From the NCBI GenBank assembly GCA_037013495.1, contig CM072810.1, positions 105,552,898 to 105,616,897 of the forward strand: a stretch of DNA of 64,000 nucleotides, written 5' to 3'. The stretch is from Hippophae tibetana (Eukaryota; Streptophyta; Magnoliopsida; Rosales; Elaeagnaceae). A program made the position numbers and the translations under genes. Under the pieces are notes generated by a model that searched no databases, was not told the origin of the DNA, and saw only the letters and a program-made list of their open reading frames with translations. Positions 39,201 to 49,000 of this stretch are shown here, piece by piece (positions within the stretch are counted from its first letter, which is position 1; the number at the start of each line of letters is the position of its first letter).

Positions 39201-42200
39201 TCGAGTATTTGGCTGTGTGTGTTATGTATTTGTTCCTGATCATTTACGGAGAAAATTTGACAAGAAAGTTGTTAGATGTATCTTTATGGGATACGACAGC
39301 TAGAGAAAATGGTGGAAATTTTGTGATCCAACGAGTGGAAGATGCTACACTTCACGAGATGTGGTGTTCGATGAAGCATCTTCTTGGTGGTCATCAGAGA
39401 AGGAAGCATTGTCAGACTCAAGAGAATTTGGAGATAAGCTGTAACAAAAGATGGGGAAGCATACTATTCAATTCCAACCAAGTTTAGATGAATCCAAAGA
39501 TCCAGACGATGATGATGCCGAACAAAGAGTAACTCATAATCCTTGGAAAATTGACATATATCAACAACTAAATGAAGAAGGTGGGCCTAATGAAATAAAA
39601 GAATCAACTACACAATCTCAACCTTGTAGGTCAACAAGAGCACGAAAGCCAAATCCCAAATATGACAATGCATCCATAATTGAAGAAGCAATAGAACCTG
39701 AGACGTTTGAAGAAGCATCACAAAGATCTGAGTGGATGACAGTTATGAAAGAAGAGATCGATGCACTTCAGCAAAATCAAACTTGGGATCTGGTGCGAAA
39801 GCCAAGAGATGTGAAACCCATATCCTACAAGTGGGTTTACAAGATAAAGCGCGGACCAGATAGGTCAATCGAGAGGTACAAGGCACGATTGGTAGCTCGT
39901 GGTTTCTCTCAACAGTATGGACTAGACTATGATGAAACGTTTAGTCCAGTGGCAAAACTTACAACTGTTCGAGTCCTACTTGCACTTGCAGTAAACAAAG
40001 ATTGGAAGTTATGGCAGATGGATGTGAAGAATGCTTTTCTTCATGGAGAGTTGGGTCGGGAGATCTACATTATCCAACCAATGGGTTTTCAGAGCCATGA
40101 TCATCCTAAATATGTGTGTAAGTTACGGAAAGCACTCTACGGATTGAAACAAGCACCTAGGGCATAATATGGTAAGATTGTTGAATTTCTAACACAAAGT
40201 GGTTATTCAATAACACCTGTAGATTCCAGCTTGTTTGTTAAAGCCAATTAAGGAAAGCTAGCTATTGTGCTAGTGTATATGGATGACTTAATCATAACTA
40301 GTGATAATGAGGCAGAAATTCTTCGAACAAAAGAGAATTTGTCAGTCCATTTCCAGATGAAAGAACTTGGCCAGCTCAAGCACTTTCTTGGTTTACAGGT
40401 TGATCACACATAAGAAGGAATATTTCTTTGTCAGCAAAAATATTCCAAAGATTTGATAAAGCGGTTCGGAATTCTTGAATGCAAACCAATTTCGACGCTG
40501 ATGCAAATGCCAACATGTGTGCACACGAAGGAAAATATTTGGAAGATGTGACAATGTATCAAAAATTGGTAGACAATCTGATCTTTTTAACCTTAACTCG
40601 GCCTGACATATCTTATGCAGTTAGTGTAATGAGTCGGTATATGAAAAATCCAAAGAAGCCACATTTGGAAGCAATTCGACGAATATTGAGATATGTGAAG
40701 AGTACAATTGACTATGGTCTTTTGTACAAGATAGGTGGAGACAACAAGTTAGTTGGTTACTACGATGCAGACTATGTAGGAGATCATGACACCAGGAGAT
40801 CAATAACTGGGTATATGTTTAAGCTGGGTTCTGGAACAATTTCTTGGTGTAGCAAGAGACAACCAACATTATCATTATCAACCACTGAAGTTGAGTATCG
40901 AGCATCGACAATGGCAGCTCAAGAGTGTACATGGTTGATACAGCTAATGAATAATCTACATCAACCAGTAGATTATGTAGTACCGTTGTATTGTGACAAT
41001 CAATCGACAATTCGTTTGGCAGAGAATCTGGTCTTTAATGCAAGAACTAAGCATGTTGATGTACTCTATAACTTTATCAGAGAAAAGGTTCTACAAGAAG
41101 AAATTAAAATGAGGCAAATCAAGACAGATCATCAAGTTGCAGACTTGTTCACAAAAAGCTTAAGCGTTACCAAGTTCGAAATGTTTCACCGTCAGCTTGA
41201 CACAGTAAAAAAGAGTTGGTGTTGAGGGAGAGTGTTGAAAATCAACACCAACATAATAATTAAAGATGTAGAGAAATAAATGAAGTGGTTGAAAGAAGTA
41301 GAGAAATAAATGAAGTGGTTGAAGGAAGTAGAGAAATAAATGAAGTGGTTGTAGGAAGTAGAGAAATAAATGAAGTGGTTGTAGGAAGTAGAGAAATAAA
41401 TGAAGTAGTTGAAGGTTGTAGAAAAGAGAAGTGTGTAGATAATATTTGTGTGGCTAGGATTATTTCTTAGTTTTATATTTGTATGGTGTAGATTGCATGG
41501 TGAGGACTATAAATAGCCTACCTTGCATTTGGTTTAATCATTCCATCAAAAAAAATAAGTCTTTGTATTCTTAGATTGAGTATGAGTTGAGAGCTTTCTT
41601 TTTTGAGTGTTTATATTTCTCTTCAATTTGTGAGTTGCCTTTGAAAGGTGTTATAGTGGGTATAATACAAGTAATTTGTTTACTTGTTTGGATCTAATAT
41701 TAGTAAATTTAGAGTTGTGTATTCTAAATTTTACTCAACATCTCTTTGTTCTTGAAAATACGAAACTGTTTCTAAGTCTTATAACAAAGGGACCTGTAAT
41801 ATCCCAAGTTAGGAAACTTTTAAATGAGAAGTGAAGCATACAAGTTTAAATTTCAAAACATATATTTTAGTTATTTTATTTAGGTAAAGGGTACAAAAAT
41901 TTTGGCAACTATAAAAATAACGCTAAAGTTTTATTATTTTGAACTTAAATATTTTAGTTTTATAACTTTAAAAATACACTTTAATTTTAAAATTCTAAAA
42001 CAACGGGACTTGTATACACTATTTTTAAGATTAAAATACACATTTTTAAAGTTATAAAACTTAAGTGTTACAATTGAAAGTTATAAAACTAATATGCTTA
42101 TTTACTTAAAGTTATAGAACCAATGATGAACTTCTTCCTTTTTATTTATATATTTGAATTCTTAATTTTTTTAAAGATTCAATTTAACTCTAAATAATAT

Positions 42201-45200
42201 TCTTTTAAAGGAACTAGTTAAAGACAAAAGCTTAATTTTTATACTTCTTTTAATATTTTTCATTTGTTTAATTTATAAAATATAATTGAAATTTATGTGT
42301 TGCAATGACAAATAAATAAAATAAGTAAAAAAATTTTAACTTTCAAATTTATTGCAAGAATAAATTTATTAAAGAATACAAGTTTTTTAGCTAATTAAAC
42401 ATTCATTATTGTAAGAACTCTTTAACCAAAAACATAAATATATATTAAAAAAATTATATTATATGCATTGTTAATTAAACTCCTTAAATTTTCACACTTA
42501 GCCTTTCAACCAGTGCATGCATTTTTTTAAGTTCTAAATAAAAACATAAGAATAAGATATTTATATAACTATATAAGTGAGTAAACTCTAAAAAGCCTTT
42601 ACTTCAATTTTATTTTGCTAAATTTATAAAAATATAAAGAATAAGATATGTTATTATTTTAAAATATAAGGGCATTTTTGTTCAAAGTTATTTTATGTGT
42701 GATTTATATTCTTATATATAGTGTAGATATAGATTGATAAAATCGAAATTAAAAAAAAATGTTATGCAACAAATAGGAAGGAATTGCTGTGGGGAGAACA
42801 TTTGCTGCTCTAAAGGACTACAGATTAGATGGAAACAAGGAGATGATAGCTATTGGACTAATGAACATAGTTGGCTCCACAACTTCCTGCTATATTACAA
42901 CAGGTATATGCATGTGCATGTATCAATCCTTGTTAAAATTTAATTAATTTGACCTTCAATTGCAACATTGAGTTGAACAACTTCGATCTTCAGGTGCATT
43001 TTCTCGATCGGCAGTGAACAACAATGCTGGAGCACAAACAGCATTGTCTAACATAGTAATGTCTATGACAGTCATGTTGACACTTCTCTTTCTTATGCCA
43101 TTATTTCACTACACACCAAATGTTGTATTGGGTTCTATTATAGTCACAGCAGTTATTGGTCTCATTGATATTCCAGCTGCTTTTGGTATTTGGAAGGTTG
43201 ACAAATTTGATTTCATTGTCATGTTATCTGCTTTCTTTGGTGTAATTTTCATCTCTGTCCAAGGCGGTCTCGCCTTTGCGGTAATTAACTAATTTACTAC
43301 TCAATTTAATACTCAAACTTTTAACTGTATTTAGTAATAATAGTATCAAGTGATGTACTGTCAGGTTGGGATTTCAATTTTCAAGATTTTGCTACAAATA
43401 ACAAGGCCAAGGACAGTGGTATTGGGAAATATACTCGGAACAAATATATATAGAAATCTGCACCAGTATAAGGATGCAGTGCAAGTCCCTGGTTTTCTTA
43501 TTTTAAGCATTGAAGCTCCAATCAATTTTGCTAATACCATGTATCTTAAAGAAAGGTGTGTTTTTTTATCTTTTAAATTTGTTTGCTTATGTTAGAAGAT
43601 TATTAGCAATCAATTTTACTAAAAATGTAAGCTATTAAAATATATGTTAGCTACCATCTAGTATGTTATATTTGGATCTTAATAAAGGTATTATTTGATG
43701 GGTTTTTTTTAATCATTTCTCTCAATTAATAAGCTCTCATTTGTGGGCTAAAAAGATAGTTTTTAAAGACTCATTAAATAGATTTAGATAAAATAGCATT
43801 GACTTAGTAGATGTTTGTGATGGTTCAGAATATAATTTTTGAATACCCACAATATATATTTTAACGAATCAAACTCTATAAAGATGGAATGAAATTAAAT
43901 GTGATAGAAGTGAAAGAGAGATATGCCTTATTTAATATAATTTTCTACTAATCAAAGATATTCGACTTAAGATTTTATGTTCTGATATCAAGTTAAAAGA
44001 TTGTTAACAATCAATTCTCCTAACAACTTAAGCTAATAAGAGTGTGCTGACTATCTTCTTATATTTTTTTTGTTTTGACATTAACAATTTGATTTTTTTA
44101 ATTATCTTTTTATATTTTTTTGTTTTGATATAAGTAATTTGATTTTTTCTTGGTAATATATTTAACTGTTTATAATGTCATCATGAAGAATTATGAGATG
44201 GATTGAAGAATATGAGGAAGATGACTATGTTAAAAAGTGTTCAAGCCTTCAATACGTGGTTTTAGATTTGTCAGGTATTACTACTCTTTCAAGACTAATA
44301 AGTTTTTTGATTGAGTATCACTATTTAATTATCATACATTTGTGATAAATCTAATTGATATGATAATTTTTGATTAATCAAACCTAAAATTATGTAAGTA
44401 TAAGTTACTAATAAGATCGTGTCACATCAATTGAGATAATCACAAATTATGGTCCTCCTTTCATTAAACATTGGCATGTCATGTTATAATTGGATAATAT
44501 GTATCAGATTCTTCTCAAATGCTATTAATTTCTCACTCAAACTATAAAAATCTATTTTTTGTCTTGGACAAATAATCAAGGATACCATAACACCGAATTG
44601 GAGAGTCATAGCGTATAAAATTATATTATTTGAAATCTTTATTTTTCATGAAGTATTCATGTTCAAGCAATTATAAAATGAATATGGATACCAATACTCA
44701 AAACATATTCAATTTGGTTCGTTCAATTTAAAGAAAATTTATAAAAAAATGACATGTTTAACACCTAAATACATATTCAAAAATCTAGAACTCTTATATG
44801 TTCTAAAAGAGTCTAGGTAACATACATATAAAGTAATTCTGATTTAAACATTTATTATTGTATTTGTATCTTCACAGCTGTAAGTGCCATAGACACAACA
44901 GGAGTGACCTTATTTAAGGACTTGAGGAAAGCAATTGAAAAGAAGGGAATTGAGGCAAGTGAAAAGATACCAAGATTTCATACCATGCTCTTTTATTCCT
45001 TTATATTTGAAATATTCTGATAATATTTATTTGAACAAATGGCATTACAGATTGTGCTGGTGAATCCCCTGGGTGAGGTTATGGAAAAGTTACAAAGTGC
45101 AGAAGAAACCCATGATTTTATGAAACCAAAAAACCTTTACTTGACAGTAGGAGAAGCTGTGGCATCCCTTTCTTCATTAATGAAGGTTGTTCATTCTTCA

Positions 45201-45254
45201 GTTTTATATGATGAGGGAAGAAGACAAGGCAATTCTTATCAATATCAAAATTAA
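24211..45254 (+). CDS. Group-3 sulfate transporter (SULTR3;3-like), 12 exons
   Basis: Exons: 24211-24565, 24685-24892, 25074-25245, 26540-26605, 32747-32860, 33106-33222, 42777-42903, 42994-43280, 43365-43555, 44189-44274, 44878-44954, 45051-45254. They join to 2004 nt (667 residues plus stop) without a frame break. The N-terminus has [10 protein letters not shown] and [12 protein letters not shown]. The SLC26/SulP membrane core follows ([53 protein letters not shown]). A cytosolic STAS domain lies in exons 9-12 ([20 protein letters not shown]). Family members are proton-coupled sulfate carriers or related anion carriers; group-3 proteins have been placed at plasma membrane or plastid envelope, so the location here is not decided. 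An internal ATG at codon 20 (MEVHKVV) is an alternative start. All donors are GT except intron 11, which is GC. It looks functional despite about 19 kb of intron. Confidence 0.95.
24566..26539 (+). other. Sulfate transporter introns 1-3
   Basis: Intron 1 (24566-24684) and intron 2 (24893-25073) are short with GT-AG ends. Intron 3 (25246-26539, GTAAG to TTTGCAG) is 1.3 kb and AT-rich, with no recognisable coding remnant. The exons between encode the first membrane helices and are too short for ordinary ORF detection. Confidence 0.85.
29551..29710. repeat. 80-bp tandem duplication
   Basis: Two adjacent copies with an 80-bp period share AAGTAGACCACAAAGGAGTG (at 29565 and 29645) and a few mismatches elsewhere. 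Each copy carries the self-complementary ATTAGTATATATTCACTAAT, so each could fold into a small hairpin. No coding sense is seen. Confidence 0.85.
30400..32450 (-). pseudogene. Decayed caulimovirid-like (pararetrovirus) relic
   Basis: Read on the minus strand, broken frames carry a stretch that resembles the 30K-superfamily movement protein of Caulimoviridae. The longest open piece is 31724-31933 (69 residues), containing [19 protein letters not shown] and [16 protein letters not shown]. The downstream frames (about 31700 to 30400) contain long charged helical pieces of coat/polyprotein character, with many stops and shifts. No RT domain was recognised here, so only a 5' part of a viral genome would be present. 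The assignment rests on recalled family resemblance, and a retrotransposon carrying a movement-like gene is an alternative. It is thoroughly dead. Confidence 0.45.
34788..34893. repeat. Short tandem repeat within the LINE
   Basis: The 18-bp core GCCTAACAACTTAATCAG occurs three times (starting about 34802, 34830 and 34868), with a longer shared flank ATGATTATAAAT before the first and third copies. It is a local slippage product with no evident function. Confidence 0.85.
35290..35407 (+). repeat. TRIM LTR copy 1
   Basis: The 118-bp copy is the most diverged of the four (start TATTAAATATACTTGTTCCA, end TTCTAACG). A primer-binding site TGGTATCAGAG follows at 35408. Confidence 0.85.
35514..35631 (+). 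repeat. TRIM LTR copy 2
   Basis: A 118-bp copy bounded by TGTTAAG and TTCTAACA, preceded by the purine tract GTGGAGGGGGGA and followed by TGATATCAGAG. Confidence 0.88.
35738..35855 (+). repeat. TRIM LTR copy 3
   Basis: A 118-bp copy bounded by TGTTAAG and TTCTAACA, followed by TGGTATCAGAGCTCTGCTCC, the best preserved primer-binding site in the array. Confidence 0.88.
35961..36078 (+). repeat. TRIM LTR copy 4
   Basis: The 118-bp terminal copy, bounded by TGTTAAG and TTCTAACA. No primer-binding site follows; the sequence returns to the LINE, so this marks the right end of the array. Confidence 0.88.
36616..37151 (+). repeat. TE3 5' LTR with six 30-bp repeats
   Basis: From about 36650 to 36830 a 30-bp unit (core GAAGTAGAGAAATAAATGAA) occurs six times in perfect register, four of them nearly identical. 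The 3' LTR has five. Because 30 is a multiple of three, the block also reads as a repeated [10 protein letters not shown] peptide, which is a consequence of the repeat. Confidence 0.93.
37154..37165 (+). other. TE3 primer-binding site
   Basis: TGGTATCAGAGC matches the canonical plant copia site for initiator tRNA-Met, three bases after the LTR end CA. Confidence 0.92.
37274..38032 (+). pseudogene. TE3 gag, stopped and internally deleted
   Basis: ATG at 37274 (a second ATG follows directly) opens a copia gag frame. Codon 36 is TGA (37379-37381), after YLQGQDL, where the family normally has tryptophan. The frame then stays open through [21 protein letters not shown], runs directly into [16 protein letters not shown], and so appears to lack the roughly 50 residues usually found between these two segments. 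The CCHC knuckle [14 protein letters not shown] is intact at about 37918-37959. The frame ends at TAG 38030-38032. Confidence 0.87.
38099..41225 (+). pseudogene. TE3 pol (protease to RNase H), a few stops
   Basis: The protease motif [14 protein letters not shown] is at about 38117. The GAG-pre-integrase [12 protein letters not shown] and CAGCQYGK follow. The integrase keeps HSDVFGP and RTDNDGEY but loses frame at about 38998, just where the catalytic-glutamate motif is expected. The [11 protein letters not shown] segment follows. The RT (39451-40167) keeps [11 protein letters not shown] and, beyond stops at 40165 and 40249, [12 protein letters not shown] (40276). RNase H (40479-41225) keeps [15 protein letters not shown] and VADLFTKSL. 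Stops also lie at 38096 and near 40411. Damage is light compared with TE2, TE5, TE6 and TE7. Confidence 0.9.
41233..41740 (+). repeat. TE3 3' LTR with five 30-bp repeats
   Basis: This is the partner of 36616-37151, nearly identical outside the minisatellite. The 28-bp length difference is one 30-bp unit less, with small indels. It follows the purine tract GAGGGAGAG and is followed by the target duplication TCTCT. Confidence 0.93.
44955..45050 (+). other. Noncanonical GC-AG intron (SULTR intron 11)
   Basis: Conserved protein reads continuously from KKGIE to [14 protein letters not shown] only if the 96-bp intron begins GCAAGT after GAG and ends TTACAG. GAG|GCAAGT matches the strong consensus of U2-type GC donors. 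No GT donor nearby preserves the frame and the conserved residues. Confidence 0.88.
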
Positions 45255-46067
45255 AAAGCTTGTTTATGTATGAACCAAATAAAATAAAATATCAATAAAT
45301 TGAGTATTCTTCTACTTTCTTTGGTTTTTGTCTAATGAAAGGAATTCATAGGTTCTCCATATTGTGATGATTATTGTCAAGATTTTTCTTCATACCGTTT
45401 CATTTATCACAAGTATAGAAATTTACAATTCTTTACTTCAAGTCCATTATTGCAGATATGATATCTGAAATATCTCGTAAGCTCTGTATATAATTGAAAT
45501 AAAATAAAACATGCTTTATGATTAAATTCTAAAGTAAAATCCAAGGACATTAAGAAGACTAAACATGCTTATGATTCACAAATATGTATTTTAATAACCA
45601 AGTTAGAAACTATATATAAAATTTTAAAAGTTTAGAGACTAAATTATAAGATTTAAAAATTTAGGGACCAAGTATAAATTTACTCAAAGTTAGAAAACTA
45701 ACAAAGTAATTAAGCCTAACAACAAAAACATTTTTCAAAATTGTTTAGATTTACATGTTTCTCACGAGGCATAATAGGAATGCTAAAGAAGATAATACCA
45801 ACACAATAGAAATGCTAAAATAAATAAATAGACAACTAATATGACGAAGAAAACAATCAAGCTGTTACATATATTTTTGTAAGTATTAACCAATAACCGA
45901 TAAATTAGACAATTGGCTTTGAAATGTGTAAAGTCCAAAAATATTGACTTGCATTGTTCCTATGAATCTATGGAAGGATGAGAATGAAAAGCTCCTCCCT
46001 GGAACAAACGCAGTGAAAAAATAGTGCAATGTACCAACAGCATGTAGCGCAGAAGTCAGAAGCAGCA
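45255..46067. other. Spacer between convergent host genes
   Basis: 813 bp separates the stop codons of the transporter (+) and the membrane-anchored protein gene (-). It must contain both 3' UTRs. Nothing else is recognised. Confidence 0.7.
45278..45299 (+). terminator. Candidate poly(A) signals of SULTR3 gene
   Basis: AATAAA occurs at 45278-45283 and 45294-45299, about 25-45 bp after the stop codon. In AT-rich DNA such motifs are frequent, but the spacing to the stop and the absence of further exons fit transcript end formation here. Confidence 0.4.
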
Positions 46068-49000
46068 TCATCGGCGTTTCCTTTGGTATAGTGAATAACC
46101 AACAAGGGCAGACATAAAAAAGGTCCAAAGTATCTGCCACAAAAGTTTGTCATAATTGAGCATAATTGAGAAGCATGTGGCACCAACTGAAGCCAAGCAG
46201 AGAAAGAAACGCTAATTTTCTCGATGAAACACATGTGTAAAGAAATTGGAACTTAAAAAGTACCGTGTTGATAGTGTGCCACCGTTCAAGCCTTCTAATC
46301 TTTGATTGCATGTCCTCGATAATCCCATCAATTGGGGAAACATCCCTACTTGGTGAGGATTCTGAAGCTGAATTGTTGCCCTATAAAACAAGATATATTC
46401 TAGCTAAAAGTTGGAAATGCATCATTGCCAAGAGTTTAAAAACCTCTTAGAACACCCATGCCTACTTTGTGATATATCTCCCATGCCATAAATAAATAGT
46501 TATATCTCTCAATCAAGACCACTTCATGAATTCAAGTTCAACAGCATTGTTACCATTCTAACGAGTTTGAGGCACAAAAATCACTGGTTGTACCTTACAG
46601 GATGTACATGAATCATGTAGATGCTCTACGTTGGTAACGTACAACCTAGACATCATAACATACATGTTGTACATTCTAGAACTGATGATTTTGGGGCCAA
46701 TTTCACCAGATTTTCCCGGACCTGAACTTCTATTTAAATAATTAAATTAGACGAGTCATAAACAGTACAACATCATTTTCAATTCCCCACCTTTTCGGAC
46801 ATAATGCTCTCATTAAAATGGATGATTTAGATATGGCTATGTAGATAGTATTTCATTATTTAATAACAAATTATGCTTCAATTGTAAAATTAAACTTATT
46901 AATCAGCAGCGAAGTACCTGAGATAGAATAAATTCAACAAGTTCCTGCAACCTTGTAGCCTGCTTAGTGTGAATGCCAGCAGAACTCCTTTCTAGTGCGG
47001 GTAATCGTTCCAGAACTATTTGAAGATAGCTCTAAAGCGAAACAGAAAATATAAAAAAAAACAGTTGGAGGACTAAAAACACAGGAAAATATTTGTGGTA
47101 TAATCAAGGAAAAACCTTTGTGGTATATAAACCATCCAGTTGAAGCAATGAACCAGCAGCTGCAACAGCCTCTTTATCAACCCCCTTGATCTGTATATAA
47201 GGATTGGGGATGTCTTGCAAATGATCAACCTCGATCAGAATCTATATCAGAGAATCAACAATGGATGTCAAAATTAAAACCCATTCAAATACAAAAGGCA
47301 AAAAGCAATTGTATTAATTAGTTTCTGAAGTTCATAAAATAAACCTACGAAGAATTATCTTAGACCAACAGGTAATACAACCAAGCACAGTTGTCCGGGC
47401 ATAACATATGAACAAGTGCAAGCCAAGAGTTCTGGAACCATACACCCAACTTCAAAGGAACACCTTTTGAAAGCAATAAATCATATGTAAGAACAATACA
47501 AACCAGGGGTTTTGGATCATTAAGAACCAAAATACTGAAATGTTACGAGAATTTCTCGTGTATTCCAAGTAACCGGCTCCAACTATAAAGAAAATATTAA
47601 GCCTATATTTGATGTCATTTTTGCTCCACTTTGTTGAGGGAGGGGGGGAGAGAACTATACCTAGTTGATACTTGATGTCAATTGCTCATGTCAGAGATGT
47701 AAATCAAAATATGTGAAAATTGAAATGAAAGTTAATAACTGATTATTCTTTGTATTTTTTTAATATGTTTTGTGCATTGTTAGCTACTAATTTATAGTAC
47801 AAATACTGAAATGTTTTGGCAATTACATTTTGTTTATTACTCTTCCAGAGTTTTCAAACACAAAGATAAAATACACTACAATGGCTCTTCTATCTTTCTA
47901 TTAAACCAGCCCAATCTGCATCAATAAAAACTCCTACATCTTTAGTTTAATTTTTTTTAAAGAACAATCTTATACTTAGAAACCCTTTAAGATATCTAAG
48001 AATTTTGTACACTTCTAAGTAAACTTCCTTTAGAAAGTACACGTGTTGACTTATTACACTAACTGAAAATGCAATATCAGCTCTGATGTAAGATGACAAA
48101 TTAGTTTTCCTACTAATATTTGATATTTTTCTTTGTCTACTGATTTTCCCATATCTTCATTCTTCTTTCCTGCTTCCATTGAGTTATCACTTGGTTTACA
48201 TCCAAGCATATCAATCTCGATGAGGAAATCGAGGATGTATTTCCGTTAAGAAACACTGATTCTAACCTTTGATTTTAAACTTTCATGCCTAAAAGGTATT
48301 GCATATGTGAAGCTGTTTTTATTTTACAGAAAATTACTTCATTTATTTCTTAATATCAGATCCCTTTATATATACAATTGTTATGCCTAATATACTGCTA
48401 GAAGTTATTAGTATACAGCTGTAAATCATCCTGAAAATCAGGAAACTAACCTCCTGAAATCAGGAGCTGGTTCCACCCTGGAAATCAGGAAACTGACCTC
48501 CTGAAATCAAAGGCTGGTTCCACCCTGGAAATCAGGAAACTGACCTCCTGAAATCAAAGGCTGGTTCCACCCTAGAAATCAGGAAACTGACCATACTCCT
48601 AAGTTGATTTCATACACTCTCTCTCAAGCTAGGCGATATATGTTTTCCAAACCAAGTGCTACACTTAACTCAGTGAAATTAGGTCGAAACAAAGCTTTGG
48701 TTAAGATATTTGCTACTTGTTGTCTAGATGAAACATAGTTGAGGAAGATTATCTTGCCTTCAATTTTCTCACCGATGAAACGTCTATCAATTTTCACATG
48801 TTTAGTTCAATCATGGTGGATTAAATTTTTGGCAATTGCAATTGCTAACTGATTGTCACATATGATTCTAATAGATTCTGAATATTCAACCTTGAGTTCG
48901 TATAGTAGTCGTTTTAGCCAAATTCCTTCACAGATGCCCAAAGCCAATGCACGGAACTCAGCCTCGGCACTGCTACGTGCTACCATTGCTTGCTTTTTGC

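Larger units (their letters stand above)
36616..41740 (+). mobile_element. TE3: full-length Ty1/copia element in SULTR intron 6
   Basis: The LTRs at 36616-37151 (536 bp) and 41233-41740 (508 bp) both start TGTTGAAAATCAACACC and end TTACTCAACA. A perfect 5-bp target duplication TCTCT flanks the element (36611-36615 and 41741-41745). The primer-binding site TGGTATCAGAGC is at 37154, three bases after the LTR. The purine tract TTGAGGGAGAG precedes the 3' LTR. The internal order is gag, protease, integrase, RT, RNase H. It lies in the same orientation as the host gene, so its own poly(A) signal in the LTR could act on the host transcript. Several stops and shifts make it non-autonomous. Confidence 0.95.
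33223..42776 (+). other. Sulfate transporter intron 6 (9.6 kb) with nested elements
   Basis: The donor GTAAG at 33223 follows the exon encoding VTGIISLT, and the acceptor AAATAG ending at 42776 precedes [12 protein letters not shown], a junction inside one conserved block. The intron contains, in order, plain AT-rich sequence, a minus-strand LINE relic, a TRIM array inside the LINE, the complete Copia TE3, and about 1 kb of plain sequence. Confidence 0.9.

Noticed and set aside
45886-46234. Minus-strand ORFs of 84 and 88 codons
   Set aside because: They are other-frame readings across the last exon and intron of the membrane-anchored protein gene; the spliced frame fits much better.
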